64,000 nucleotides of DNA from an uncultured Clostridia bacterium (GTDB lineage Bacteria; Bacillota; Clostridia; Christensenellales; Aristaeellaceae), in NCBI GenBank assembly GCA_946413245.1, contig CAMKJS010000009.1, forward strand, positions 1-64,000, in the 5' to 3' direction. Below the pieces are notes generated by a model. That model was not told where the DNA came from, ran no database searches, and was given only the letters and a program-made list of their open reading frames with translations. Positions 14,662 through 23,477 of the stretch are shown in pieces (within the stretch, counting starts at the first letter, position 1; each line of letters opens with the position of its first letter). The position numbers and the translations under genes are program-made.

Positions 14662-15219
14662 ATGAGATGGATGATCGCTTCGGATATTCACGGGTCGGCA
14701 ACGTATTGCCGGGAGATGCTCCGGGCATATGAGCGGGAAGGGGCGGAGCGGCTGCTGCTCCTGGGGGATCTGCTGTACCACGGCCCCCGGAACGATCTGC
14801 CGGAGGGCTATGCCCCGAAGGATGTGATCCCGATGCTCAACGGGATGCGGGACGAGATTCTCTGTGTGCGGGGGAACTGCGACACAGAAGTGGATCAGAT
14901 GGTGCTGGATTTCCCGATGATGGCGGATTACGCCCTGATCTCGGAAGGAAGCTGCCGGATTTACGCGACCCACGGGCATATTTACCACGCCGGGAATCTG
15001 CCGCCGCTCCGGCCGGGGGATATCCTGCTGCACGGGCATACGCACGTGCCGGTCTGGGAGCGAGTCGGGGAGATCCGGGTGATGAATCCCGGCTCCGTAT
15101 CGATTCCGAAGGGCGGATCCGAACGGGGATATATGACCATGGAAAAAGGCGTCTTCCGGTGGAAGACGCTCAGCGGTGAAATTTATCACGAAGAAACTAT
15201 AAACCAACCAGATCCTTAA
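14662..15219 (+). CDS. YfcE-like metallophosphoesterase
   Basis: 185 aa. The calcineurin-like dimetal motifs appear in order: SDIHGS (residues 7-12), LGDLLYHGPRN, VRGNCD, THGH and LHGHTHVP, so all metal ligands are present. Members of the YfcE/MJ0936 family hydrolyse phosphodiesters or small phosphomonoesters in the cytoplasm with Mn2+; the true substrate is unknown. It lies 20 bases after the fucosidase behind a repeat array, so it may be at the end of that transcript. Its last 23 bases overlap the convergent tcdA gene. Confidence 0.9.
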   Translation: MRWMIASDIHGSATYCREMLRAYEREGAERLLLLGDLLYHGPRNDLPEGYAPKDVIPMLNGMRDEILCVRGNCDTEVDQMVLDFPMMADYALISEGSCRIYATHGHIYHAGNLPPLRPGDILLHGHTHVPVWERVGEIRVMNPGSVSIPKGGSERGYMTMEKGVFRWKTLSGEIYHEETINQPDP

Positions 15220-15940
15220 CGACTTCGGCGGCGAGGAGAAGGCCGGCGGAGGACGGGACGAAAGCCGTGGACCCGGGGGTATCCCTGCGGCCCGCGGTTT
15301 TTTGCGTTCCGGAGGAATCTTCAGGGCCTTCTTCAGCCGCGGCTTCCAGGGGCCGCACAGGCGGCTCGACGGAGTAAACCACCTTCAGGCGGGAGATGCC
15401 CCGCTTCCGGCACTGGGCGCGCATGACCCGGGCCAGGGGACAGACGGAGGTTTCATAGATATCCGCTATCCGGAGAGCCGAGGGATCCAGCTTGTTTCCG
15501 GTTCCCATGGAGGAAATAATCGGGGTTCCGGCAGCCTGCGCCGCCTCGGCCAGGGCAAGCTTGCCGGTGACGGTGTCGATGGCGTCGACCACGTAATCGT
15601 AGAGGGTGAAATCAAACTGGTCCCTGGTTTCGGGCAGGAAAAACGTGTTATACGGGACGACCCGGCATTCCGGGTTGATTGCGCGCACCCGCTCCGCTGC
15701 CACGTCCGCCTTGTATTTTCCCAGCGTCTCATGCGTGGCCAGCAGCTGGCGGTTCAGGTTCGTCAGGCTGAACCGGTCGTTGTCCACCAGATCCAGCGCG
15801 CCGACACCGGAGCGGGCCAGGGCTTCCACGACGTATCCGCCGACGCCGCCGAGGCCGAAGACAGCCACCCGGCTGTTCCGCAGCTTCTCCAGGGCTTCCG
15901 TTCCCAGCAGCATTCTCGTTCTCGCAAACTGATCCGGCAT
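15197..15940 (-). CDS. tcdA: tRNA threonylcarbamoyladenosine dehydratase TcdA (HesA/MoeB/ThiF family)
   Basis: 247 aa from the ATG at 15938-15940, with GAGGAGGG five to ten bases upstream; an in-frame GTG at 15955 lies in that site. The E1-like Rossmann fold is marked by the ATP-binding motif GLGGVGG, the DxDxxxxxNLNRQ equivalent DNDRFSLTNLNRQ, and VVDAIDTVTGK. The enzyme converts t6A37 in tRNA to the cyclic hydantoin form ct6A using ATP. It is the last gene of the leftward operon that starts with the DUF2975-like protein. Confidence 0.92.
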   Translation of the reverse strand: MPDQFARTRMLLGTEALEKLRNSRVAVFGLGGVGGYVVEALARSGVGALDLVDNDRFSLTNLNRQLLATHETLGKYKADVAAERVRAINPECRVVPYNTFFLPETRDQFDFTLYDYVVDAIDTVTGKLALAEAAQAAGTPIISSMGTGNKLDPSALRIADIYETSVCPLARVMRAQCRKRGISRLKVVYSVEPPVRPLEAAAEEGPEDSSGTQKTAGRRDTPGSTAFVPSSAGLLLAAEVVKDLVGL

Positions 15941-15951
15941 GGAATCCCTCC

Positions 15952-16917
15952 TCACTGCCAGTCGACGGCGCAGATCTGCGGAACGCAGACGCCGTCCCGG
16001 GCGTAAAACGCGGTAAACAGATCGTCCGCCCGCTGTACCAGGATCCGGCTCAGGCTTTCCGAACTGTCCGAAGCCGCGGACAAGGTTTCCACCAGGAGAT
16101 ACTGCGCCTCCGGCAGCGGGCTCAGGCTTTCCGGCAGTTCTCCGGCAGGATATTCCGCCTTTGCGAGCAGGGCGTCGTTTCCGTCAAACTGCGCCACAGC
16201 GACGCGGACCGGCGTTTCCATGAACCGGAGATTCACGGTGATGCTGAACGTGTCGGTCGTCTGCTTTCCATCCGTTGTTTCGATGATTTTGTCCGACAGC
16301 GTCATGCCGCAGGAAGCGCCTGCCACGGTATCGCCGAAGGACATGAACTGTCCGCCCACGGCATAGACTTCCCCGGTGGAAAGCTGATAGACCGGATTGA
16401 AGTACCAGCAGGAATCCGGATTCCCGTCCGGAATCACGTGAAGCGTTCCTTCCAGCCGGATATCCTCGCCGTCGTCCCGGGTATTGAAGGAAATATCGCA
16501 GTCTGTGAACGCGGTGTCACAGTCGGTATTCCGGGTGGGCCCTTCCGGGCTGTCCGTGTTCGGCGTGATAAAGCGGTATCCTTTCACAGGTTCAAAGTCG
16601 TACTCCGGAACGGTGAAGGTTTCGCCGGTTTCCTCGTCGGTGATCTCCGAGTTTTTCAACACCGCGTACATCCGGCCGCTCTTTGGTTCCGCTTCCGGGA
16701 GAACGATTTCTCCGCCCTCCGCGAAGCGGCCCGCTGCTTCGTCCGGCACCGCTTCGCTGTCATCAGAATCCAGCGGCTCCCGGGTGATCAGCAGGCCGGT
16801 CAGGCGCATGGATTCGGCTTCCTTTTGGTTTGCGACGCTGACCGCCCCGGAGACTCCCAGGACAAAAGCAATCAGCGCGGCACAGCAGATGATCAGAATG
16901 ATTTTACCGGTCTTCAT
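15952..16917 (-). CDS. Membrane-anchored extracytoplasmic protein, unknown function
   Basis: 321 aa. The ATG at 16915-16917 follows GGAGGAAG; longer in-frame starts lack a site. A single hydrophobic segment (about 6-27, IILIICCAALIAFVLGVSGA) anchors the N-terminus and the rest is soluble, acidic and beta-rich by eye, with aromatic residues and three pairs of cysteines (for example NTDCD, TDCD). No lipobox. I do not recognise the family. It overlaps the XRE gene by 14 bases and ends 12 bases before tcdA, so it belongs to the same operon and may be the outward-facing part of the DUF2975/XRE unit. Confidence 0.7.
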   Translation of the reverse strand: MKTGKIILIICCAALIAFVLGVSGAVSVANQKEAESMRLTGLLITREPLDSDDSEAVPDEAAGRFAEGGEIVLPEAEPKSGRMYAVLKNSEITDEETGETFTVPEYDFEPVKGYRFITPNTDSPEGPTRNTDCDTAFTDCDISFNTRDDGEDIRLEGTLHVIPDGNPDSCWYFNPVYQLSTGEVYAVGGQFMSFGDTVAGASCGMTLSDKIIETTDGKQTTDTFSITVNLRFMETPVRVAVAQFDGNDALLAKAEYPAGELPESLSPLPEAQYLLVETLSAASDSSESLSRILVQRADDLFTAFYARDGVCVPQICAVDWQ

Positions 16918-17134
16918 CGTCTTCCTCCAGATTTCCGTCAAATTTGAGAATGTCGCCGAGCTCACACTGCAGATAATAACAGATTTTGTTGATGGTGCCG
17001 AAGCGGATGCCCTTCGCCTTTCCGCTGCGGAGAATGGAAAGGTTGGCTTCGGTGATTCCGATCAGGGCGCACAGCTCCCTGGACGTCATATTGCGCCGCT
17101 TCAGCACGTCTTCGAGACAGACTTTGATCGCCAT
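16904..17134 (-). CDS. XRE-family helix-turn-helix repressor (YozG/HTH_26 type)
   Basis: 76 aa; GAGGTGG precedes the ATG. Nearly the whole protein is one Cro/CI helix-turn-helix: MTSRELCALIGITEANLSIL is the recognition region, followed by KICYYLQCELGDILKF, the signature of small regulators paired with DUF2975 proteins. It lies 12 bases after the membrane gene and most likely represses the promoter at 18149-18176 by binding the two matched operators there. Confidence 0.88.
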   Translation of the reverse strand: MAIKVCLEDVLKRRNMTSRELCALIGITEANLSILRSGKAKGIRFGTINKICYYLQCELGDILKFDGNLEEDDEDR

Positions 17135-17146
17135 ATTCCACCTCGC

Positions 17147-18112
17147 TCAGATGAACAGGCTGGATTCTTCCCGCTGCTGCCGGTTTTCGACCAGCAGCCG
17201 GGAGACCAGCAGGATCAGGGCGACCAGAACGATGCTGATGACCGGGATTTCCGCGGTCGCGGAGACGCTGGTCAGCCGCGGCATCAGAAGGATCTGAACG
17301 GTGTTCAGCACCACAGGAATCACGACGGTGATGCCGAGGGACAGGGTGCAGAGACGGCTGAGCTTCCCGGCAGTGTTCGCCAGCCTGTCCGGATCCTCTG
17401 CCTCTGTCCTTTCCGCCAGATCCAGCAGGCGCAGGATCACCGCGATATCCAGACACCAGGGAACGGCGTTCGCCGCCGCATGCAGCCAGCGAACCAGGCA
17501 GTCGGGCCCGGATTCCTCCGCCGGCGCCGCGGCAAACCCGGACAGGAGGGATACGACGGCTTCCGCCGTAAACAGGACGCAGAGAACATGAAGCAGGATA
17601 CCCAGGTAGCAGAGCAGCTTCGCCCGGTCGCCCGCGCGGAACAGGCGGATCAGCCGCAGTCCGATATACAGCGCCAGCGCTGCCCAGACCGCTGTGGCAA
17701 ACACGGTGCGGATGGTCCGGAGATAACCGGCATCCGCGGCGAAGACGGAATGACAGAAGACCTGGGGATTCATCATGCCGTACAGCCCCAGTGCCAGCAT
17801 TCCGGAGAACACGAGCAGCGCGACGCGCTCCGGCAGACCGGATTTCTCCCGGGGGCCGCGCAGGGCCGCGGCGGCCGGAATGACGGAAAGGCCGATCCAC
17901 AGCGCGGCAGCCAGCCCGTTCCCGAAGGAGCCCGTTCCGGCCAGGCGCTTCAGCCCGCCGGCAACCGGCTCCAGCGGGAAGCACAGAACAGAGGAAAGGA
18001 AATCCGGCAGACGGCCGGCCAGCAGCACCAGGGCCGCGACCAGGACGGCCGCTGCCGCCAGGAGAAGCAGGAAGGTTTTCCGGGAAAGGGGCTTTCTGAA
18101 GTTCAGTTTCAT
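17147..18112 (-). CDS. DUF2975-like polytopic membrane protein
   Basis: 321 aa; GAGGTGA lies five bases before the ATG. About eight hydrophobic segments are visible, roughly at 14-33, 64-85, 92-110, 130-150, 157-182, 203-222, 250-272 and 285-303. The final helices and the short polar tail ending SLFI resemble DUF2975, whose members are almost always encoded next to a small HTH_26 regulator, as here. This copy is about twice the usual length, so it may be a duplication or a distinct membrane domain fused to DUF2975. It is the first gene of the four-gene operon. Function unknown. Confidence 0.75.
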   Translation of the reverse strand: MKLNFRKPLSRKTFLLLLAAAAVLVAALVLLAGRLPDFLSSVLCFPLEPVAGGLKRLAGTGSFGNGLAAALWIGLSVIPAAAALRGPREKSGLPERVALLVFSGMLALGLYGMMNPQVFCHSVFAADAGYLRTIRTVFATAVWAALALYIGLRLIRLFRAGDRAKLLCYLGILLHVLCVLFTAEAVVSLLSGFAAAPAEESGPDCLVRWLHAAANAVPWCLDIAVILRLLDLAERTEAEDPDRLANTAGKLSRLCTLSLGITVVIPVVLNTVQILLMPRLTSVSATAEIPVISIVLVALILLVSRLLVENRQQREESSLFI

Positions 18113-18128
18113 GGGATCACCTCGAAGA

Positions 18129-18180
18129 ATTATTGTTTTACGATAATAATCATACTACAGAATTATCGTTTGTCAATAAT
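18129..18180 (-). promoter_or_regulatory. Promoter with two palindromic operators for the XRE/DUF2975 operon
   Basis: On the minus strand -35 TTGACA (18171-18176), 16-base spacer, -10 TATGAT (18149-18154). Two 19-base near-palindromes of the form ATTATYG-N5-CRATAAT lie at 18129-18147 and 18162-18180. Their centres are 33 bases apart, about three helical turns; one covers the -35, the other the transcription start. This is a classic self-repression layout. Confidence 0.8.
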
Positions 18181-18338
18181 TTCTGTAAAAATTTATTTTC
18201 GGAGGAGCCATCCGGCTTTTCCGCGATGTTTACGGAATTTCCGGTTGCCCGGGGAGGGCGATGTGTGGTATTGTAGGGGCAAAGAAAACCATTGGCTGCC
18301 CTATATGCGTATACGGACGGAAGAAGGAGGATATTCCT

Positions 18339-19487
18339 ATGACGAATCTGATTCAGAACACGCTCAGCCGTTTTGTCTCCTCCGGCGGGATTGCCGGATG
18401 CTCCGCCAGGATCATGCGGAAGGACGAAGTGATCTTCGAGGGAAATTTCGGATACGCGAATCTGGAGGAAAAAAAGCTGATCTCCGACGACACCATATTC
18501 GCGATCGCCTCCATGTCCAAGGTGATTACCGTGGCCGGCATCATGCGGCTGTATGAGCAGGGTCTGTTCAAGCTGTGGGATCCCGTGAGCGAATTCCTGC
18601 CCGGGTTCAAAAACCCCACGGTGGCGCTGGAGAAGGAGGACGGAACCGTCGAGATCGTTCCCGCCAAGGGGGAAGTGACCATGCGGCAGCTGTTCACCAT
18701 GACCAGCGGCGTCCCGTATGGCGGAGACGATACTGCCGCGGCGCGGATCCGGCTGGAGAAGGAGAAAGAATATATCGAGACGGGGAAGCCGAGACCGGGG
18801 ACGAAGGAATACTGCAACATGGTAGGCGGGCTTCCGCTGGCGTTCGAGCCGGGGGAGAAATGGATGTACGGTTTCTCGATTGACATCCTGGGCGCCGTCA
18901 TCGAGGTGCTGTCCGGGAAGACGCTGGGCGAATACCTGAAGGAAACGATCTTCGATCCGCTGGGCATGCCGGACACCGGATTCTTCGTTCCGGAAGAAAA
19001 GCGGCACCGGCTGGCCACGCTTTACCGGATTCATGAGGGCATGAAACCGGCGGAGCGGTTTATTCCGACGGAGAAGCAGCCCTTCGAGGGCGGCGGAGGC
19101 GGGCTGGTTTCCACGGTCCGGGACTATTCCAGGTTTGCCCAGATGCTGCTGCACGGCGGCACGCTGGACGGCGTGCGGATCCTCGGCCGGAAAACGATTG
19201 ACCTGATCGCCACGGACCATCTGACGCCGCAGCAGCAGGCAACCCACAGCTGGGATACGCAGCGGGGCTACGGCTACGGCCTGGGCGTGCGGGTGATGAC
19301 GAATCCGGAAATCGCGGATATCAATGGCTCTGCCGGCGAATGGGGATGGGACGGCGCCTTCGGCAACTGGTTCTGCGTGGATCCGAAGGAGGAGCTGACC
19401 TGTGTTTACCTGACCACCAACGTGCCGGGGGACCATTACAAGTATATACCGAAGCTGATGGCGTCGATGTATGCTTCGCTGGACTGA
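18339..19487 (+). CDS. Serine hydrolase, beta-lactamase/penicillin-binding-protein-like (class C fold)
   Basis: 382 aa. The ATG at 18339 is nine bases after AGGAGG. The catalytic SxxK tetrad is SMSK in AIASMSKVITV; a Tyr-Gly-Phe-Ser stretch near residue 178 fits the YxN motif and a Gly-rich segment NGSAGEWGWDGAFGNW replaces the KTG box. No signal peptide, so it is cytoplasmic and more likely an esterase or D-amino peptidase/transesterase (EstB-like) than a true beta-lactamase. The last 11 codons are repeated 79 bases downstream as non-coding sequence. Confidence 0.85.
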   Translation: MTNLIQNTLSRFVSSGGIAGCSARIMRKDEVIFEGNFGYANLEEKKLISDDTIFAIASMSKVITVAGIMRLYEQGLFKLWDPVSEFLPGFKNPTVALEKEDGTVEIVPAKGEVTMRQLFTMTSGVPYGGDDTAAARIRLEKEKEYIETGKPRPGTKEYCNMVGGLPLAFEPGEKWMYGFSIDILGAVIEVLSGKTLGEYLKETIFDPLGMPDTGFFVPEEKRHRLATLYRIHEGMKPAERFIPTEKQPFEGGGGGLVSTVRDYSRFAQMLLHGGTLDGVRILGRKTIDLIATDHLTPQQQATHSWDTQRGYGYGLGVRVMTNPEIADINGSAGEWGWDGAFGNWFCVDPKEELTCVYLTTNVPGDHYKYIPKLMASMYASLD

Positions 19488-19566
19488 GTTGTGATTGATT
19501 TGCCTGCGGCAAATCAATTGAGAAAAGAAATGGCTGATGGCACCGATGTACGCTTCGCCGGACTGA
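19454..19566 (+). repeat. Duplicated 3' gene end flanking a CCTGCGG hairpin
   Basis: The last 34 bases of the serine hydrolase (19454-19487, including the stop) recur at 19533-19566 with four mismatches, again ending in a stop. Between them is a perfect hairpin, TTGATTTGCC (19495-19504), TGC loop, GGCAAATCAA (19508-19517). Confidence 0.85.
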
Positions 19567-19600
19567 TTCCGCGGGGCAAAAGGATGCAAGAGGACTGAAC

Positions 19601-20350
19601 ATGTATAAACTGGAACTGCACTGCCACAACCGGGAAGTCAGCGTCTGCTCCAACTGCCCGGCGGAGCAGCTGATCGAGATCTATCAAAAGGCCGGATACA
19701 GCGGACTGGTTTCCACCAACCATATCAACCGGGGCACCTATGAAAGGCTGCCGGACTGGCCCTGGGAACAGAAGGCGGAGTACTTTCTGGCGGGTTTCCA
19801 TGCGCTGAAGGCCGCTGCCGGGGGCGATTTCGACGTGCTGCTGGGCTGTGAAATCAACCTGTCCCCGGTGGAACCTCTGCCGATGAAATGGCAGAAACAG
19901 GGATGGAGAGGATACATTCCCAACGACTATCTGATCTACGGCGTTACGGAGGAGTGGCTGATCCGCACAGGGGACATGCGGTACATGCCGCTGGAGGAAC
20001 TGAGCCGCATCGCCCGGGAAGCCGGCTTCCTGATCGTGCACGCGCATCCGTTCCGCACCGGCACGGTGATGCAGGATCCGAAGCTGTTCGACGGATACGA
20101 GGTGTTCAACGGAAACGGCTGGCACAACTCGAACAACGATCTGGCGGACGCCTTGGCCGGGATGCGCGGAAAAATCCGGACCAGCGGAAGCGATCTGCAC
20201 AGCGTGGGAGATTTTCCCCGGGGCGGCATCGAGACGGAGCACCGGATCCGGGACAACGAAACCCTGCTGCGGACGCTGAGGAGCGGGAAATATCATCTGA
20301 TTCTGAATACGGAGACAGATCCGGAGGAAGCCGGAACTGTGAAGAGTTAA
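19601..20350 (+). CDS. PHP-domain phosphoesterase
   Basis: 249 aa; a weak GAGGA precedes the ATG. The polymerase-and-histidinol-phosphatase metal motifs are clear: ELHCHN at residues 5-10, STNHINR, CEINL, HAHPFR and a C-terminal GSDLHS. They would bind two or three metal ions for phosphoester hydrolysis. Family members include histidinol phosphatase and assorted phosphatases; nothing in the neighbours fixes the substrate. The stop codon lies within a short heptamer repeat. Confidence 0.85.
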   Translation: MYKLELHCHNREVSVCSNCPAEQLIEIYQKAGYSGLVSTNHINRGTYERLPDWPWEQKAEYFLAGFHALKAAAGGDFDVLLGCEINLSPVEPLPMKWQKQGWRGYIPNDYLIYGVTEEWLIRTGDMRYMPLEELSRIAREAGFLIVHAHPFRTGTVMQDPKLFDGYEVFNGNGWHNSNNDLADALAGMRGKIRTSGSDLHSVGDFPRGGIETEHRIRDNETLLRTLRSGKYHLILNTETDPEEAGTVKS

Positions 20351-20366
20351 GAGTTGAGAGTGGAGA
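20343..20366. repeat. Short heptamer array related to the one at 14621
   Basis: Three 7-base units (AGAGTTA, AGAGTTG, AGAGTGG) plus a partial unit begin in the last codons of the PHP gene, as the first array does in the fucosidase gene. Confidence 0.7.
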
Positions 20367-20432
20367 TAAATCAGTGTTATCCGGCTTCAGATAAATAACA
20401 GATAAAAAGCGAAACAAGGAAGGGGAATCAGT

Positions 20433-21983
20433 ATGGCTGCCACATGGCTGAAGGACGCGGTTTTCTATGAGATCTATCCCCAATCCTACTACGATACCAA
20501 CGGGGACGGGATCGGCGATTTCAACGGAATCATTGAGAAGCTGGACTATATCCGCTCCCTGGGCTGCAACGCGCTGTGGATCAATCCCTGCTTCGATTCC
20601 CCCTTCAAGGACGCGGGATACGACGTGCGGGACTATAAGAAGGTCGCGCCGCGGTACGGCAGCAACAGCGACCTGTACCGCCTGTTCGGGGAGGCGCACC
20701 GGCGCGGCATCCGGGTGCTGTTGGACCTGGTACCCGGTCACACCAGCGAGGAGCATGAGTGGTTCCGGCAGAGCCAGAAGGAAGAGCGCAACGAATACTC
20801 GAACCGGTATATCTGGACGGACTTCTGGTTCCACGGAGCCCGGGGAATGAACTATATCGGAGGCGAGAGCGAACGCAGCGGCGTATATATCCTGAATTTC
20901 TTCAAATGCCAGCCCGCACTGAACTACGGATTCCTGCATCCTACGGAATCCTGGCAGCTGCCCGCGGATCATCCGGACGCGATCGCGACGCGGGAAGCCA
21001 TGAAGGACGTGATGCGCTTCTGGCTGGATCACGGCTGCGACGGCTTCCGCGTGGATATGGCGGACTCCCTGGTCAAGGCTGACGACGAGAAGAAATCCGG
21101 CACCTGCGCGATCTGGAAAAACGTGCGCGAAATGCTGGACGCGGAGTATCCCGAGGCTGTGCTGGTGTCGGAATGGTGCAATCCGCCCCGGGCGCTGCGG
21201 GCGGGCTTCGATATGGACTTCTATCTGAACCACGGGGGCGGCGGCTATATCACCCTGCTGCGTGACTACGGATCGCCGCGGAACCCGGGCCCGGACCGCA
21301 GCTTTTTCCGGAAGGACGCGCAGGACCGGGATATCCGGCGCTTCCTGAAGGAATACGAGACCTGGTACCGGGATACAAAGGACCTGGGATACATTTCCAT
21401 GATTACCTGCAACCACGATACCGAGCGGCCGAGCCTGACGCTGGGAGCCGACGAACTGAAGCTGGCGTACGCCTTCATCTTTACGATGCCCGGTGTACCA
21501 TTCCTTTACTACGGGGATGAAATCGGCCTGCGCTATCAGTGGCTCCCGAACAAGGAGGGCGGCTATAACCGCACCGGATCCCGCACGCCCATGCAGTGGA
21601 CGGAAGGGAAGAATCTCGGGTTCTCCGAAGGCTGCGCGGACACGCTGTATCTGCCGGTGGATCCGGCGGAGGACGCGCCGACCGTGCAGGCCCAGGAGGC
21701 GGATCCCGCCTCCCTGCTGAACACCGTGCGGGCCGTGCTGGCCCTGCGTCATGCGGAAAAGGATCTCCAGGCGGACGGGGAATACGAAACCCTGTGCGCG
21801 GAGCCTGGGAAACCCTTCGTGTACCGCCGGGGAGGGCTGGTGCTGGCGGTGAATCCCTCCGGGGAGACGATGGAGGCGCCGGTGCCGGCGGTGGGCGGAA
21901 CGGCTCTCTTCACGATCGGCAGCGCGAAGGCGGAGAACGGCGTGGTTACGATGGGCCCGCAGTCCTTCACCGTGCTGAAATAA
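20433..21983 (+). CDS. GH13 alpha-glucosidase/alpha-amylase-family enzyme
   Basis: 516 aa; AAGGAAGGGG precedes the ATG. The GH13 barrel opens with VFYEIYPQSYYDTNGDGIGD. Catalytic residues are all present: nucleophile Asp208 in GFRVDMADS, acid/base Glu247 in LVSEWCNP and Asp329 in CNHDTERP. A short C-terminal beta domain follows. The length and the QSYYDTNGDGIGDF motif fit oligo-1,6-glucosidase/alpha-glucosidase subfamilies. No signal peptide: it acts on imported alpha-glucans or maltodextrins. The MATE gene starts 10 bases later and is probably co-transcribed. Confidence 0.88.
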   Translation: MAATWLKDAVFYEIYPQSYYDTNGDGIGDFNGIIEKLDYIRSLGCNALWINPCFDSPFKDAGYDVRDYKKVAPRYGSNSDLYRLFGEAHRRGIRVLLDLVPGHTSEEHEWFRQSQKEERNEYSNRYIWTDFWFHGARGMNYIGGESERSGVYILNFFKCQPALNYGFLHPTESWQLPADHPDAIATREAMKDVMRFWLDHGCDGFRVDMADSLVKADDEKKSGTCAIWKNVREMLDAEYPEAVLVSEWCNPPRALRAGFDMDFYLNHGGGGYITLLRDYGSPRNPGPDRSFFRKDAQDRDIRRFLKEYETWYRDTKDLGYISMITCNHDTERPSLTLGADELKLAYAFIFTMPGVPFLYYGDEIGLRYQWLPNKEGGYNRTGSRTPMQWTEGKNLGFSEGCADTLYLPVDPAEDAPTVQAQEADPASLLNTVRAVLALRHAEKDLQADGEYETLCAEPGKPFVYRRGGLVLAVNPSGETMEAPVPAVGGTALFTIGSAKAENGVVTMGPQSFTVLK

Positions 21984-21993
21984 AGGAGTACCG

Positions 21994-23343
21994 ATGGCAG
22001 CTGTATCGGGGGATTTCTCCAAAGGAAAGGTATCCGTGAATATTCTGCGGCTCGGCCTGCCGATGATGCTCGCCGAGCTGGTTCACGTGCTGTATAACAT
22101 CGTGGACCGGATGTATATCGGCCACATGGCGGAGGGCGGCACGCTGGCGCTGACCGGCCTGGGGATCTGCTTTCCCCTGATCACCCTGATCGGCGCCTTT
22201 GCCAATCTGTTCAGCACGGGCGGAGCGACGCTGGCGACGATCGCCCGGGGAGCGAAGGAGGACCGGAAGGCGGAGCGGATCATGGGCACCTCCTTCACGA
22301 TGCTCCTGATTACGGGCATCACGCTGACCGTGCTCCTGGATCTGACCGCTCCGGTGACGCTGCGGTGGCTCGGCGGGAATGAAGAAACGCTCCCGGCGGC
22401 CCTCGGCTATTTCCGGATCTATGTGCTTGGCTCAGTCCCCGTGCTGATCAGCCTGGGTATGAATCCGTTTATCAGCGCGCAGGGGTTCCCGAAAATCGGT
22501 ATGATAACCGTGATCATCGGCGCGGCGCTGAATATCCTGCTGGATCCGCTGCTGATTTTCACCCTGGGCATGGGCATTCAGGGAGCAGCGCTGGCTACGG
22601 TCGTGTCCCAGACCGCCAGCGCGCTGTGGGTTCTGGGCTTTCTCCGGAGCCGGAAGGCATCCCTGCGGCTGAACGGTCTGCATCTGGACCGGTATGAGCT
22701 GAAACGGATCACCGGCCTGGGTGTGACGGGCTTTACCTTCAAGGTGACCAACAGCATTACCCAGGCCATCGTGAACATCATGCTCCGGACCTGGGGCGGC
22801 GCGCTGAGCACGATCTATATCGGCGCTATGAGCCTGATCAATTCCCTGCGGGAGATCATGAGCCTGCCCAACGGCGGCATCGTCATGGGCGGACAGAGCG
22901 TGATGAGCTACAATTACGGCGCGAAGCTGTATCCCCGCGTCTCCCGGAGCATCCGATTCATGTTCCTGAGCGGGCTGGCGATCAACGTGGTGATGTGGGC
23001 CCTGGTCATGTTCATTCCGGAACCGCTGATCCGGATCTTTACCTCGGACGAACAGCTGATCGCCGTGACGATCGTGTGCGCCAGGATCTACTTCGGCGCG
23101 TTCCCGTTCATGGCGCTGCAGCAGTCGGGACAGTCCACATTCGTAGCCCTGAACTATCCCCGGTACGCGCTTTTCTTCTCCATGCTTCGGAAAATTGTTC
23201 TGGTGGCGCCGCTGACCCTGCTGCTGCCGGGAGTCGGGCTGGGGGTACACGGCGTGTTCTGGGCTGAATTCATCAGCCAGGTCACCGGCGCCACAGCCTG
23301 CTTCGTAACCATGTATATGGTGATATGGAGAAAGATGAAATAG
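21994..23343 (+). CDS. MATE-family multidrug/toxin efflux transporter
   Basis: 449 aa; AAAGGAG precedes the ATG. Twelve predicted membrane helices in two homologous halves. The first half contains the MATE-typical LPMMLAELVHVLYNIVDRMYIGH, and PNGGIVMGGQSVMSYNYGAK sits in the second half. It belongs to the DinF/NorM-like branch common in Clostridia and exports drugs or metabolites by Na+ or H+ antiport. Located directly after the GH13 gene with a 10-base gap; no functional link to that enzyme is evident. Confidence 0.9.
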   Translation: MAAVSGDFSKGKVSVNILRLGLPMMLAELVHVLYNIVDRMYIGHMAEGGTLALTGLGICFPLITLIGAFANLFSTGGATLATIARGAKEDRKAERIMGTSFTMLLITGITLTVLLDLTAPVTLRWLGGNEETLPAALGYFRIYVLGSVPVLISLGMNPFISAQGFPKIGMITVIIGAALNILLDPLLIFTLGMGIQGAALATVVSQTASALWVLGFLRSRKASLRLNGLHLDRYELKRITGLGVTGFTFKVTNSITQAIVNIMLRTWGGALSTIYIGAMSLINSLREIMSLPNGGIVMGGQSVMSYNYGAKLYPRVSRSIRFMFLSGLAINVVMWALVMFIPEPLIRIFTSDEQLIAVTIVCARIYFGAFPFMALQQSGQSTFVALNYPRYALFFSMLRKIVLVAPLTLLLPGVGLGVHGVFWAEFISQVTGATACFVTMYMVIWRKMK

Positions 23344-23352
23344 GAGAAAGTT

Positions 23353-23468
23353 TCGCGTCTGAGGACGCGACCAGGGCTTTCCGATCGCCCTGGACCTTCG
23401 GTGATATAAACGAAAAAACAGAAATGAAAAACGCAGGGGACAGAAATTGATCCGCCCCCTGCGTTTTT
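23353..23468. terminator. Three hairpins ending in a bidirectional terminator
   Basis: CGCGTC/GACGCG (about 23354-23368) and CCAGGGC/GCCCTGG (about 23372-23395) follow the MATE stop. The main terminator pairs AAAAACGCAGGGG (23427-23439) with CCCCTGCGTTTTT (23456-23468). The flanking A and T runs make it usable from both the MATE and the convergent flavoprotein gene. Confidence 0.85.
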
Positions 23469-23477
23469 GCAGATGGA

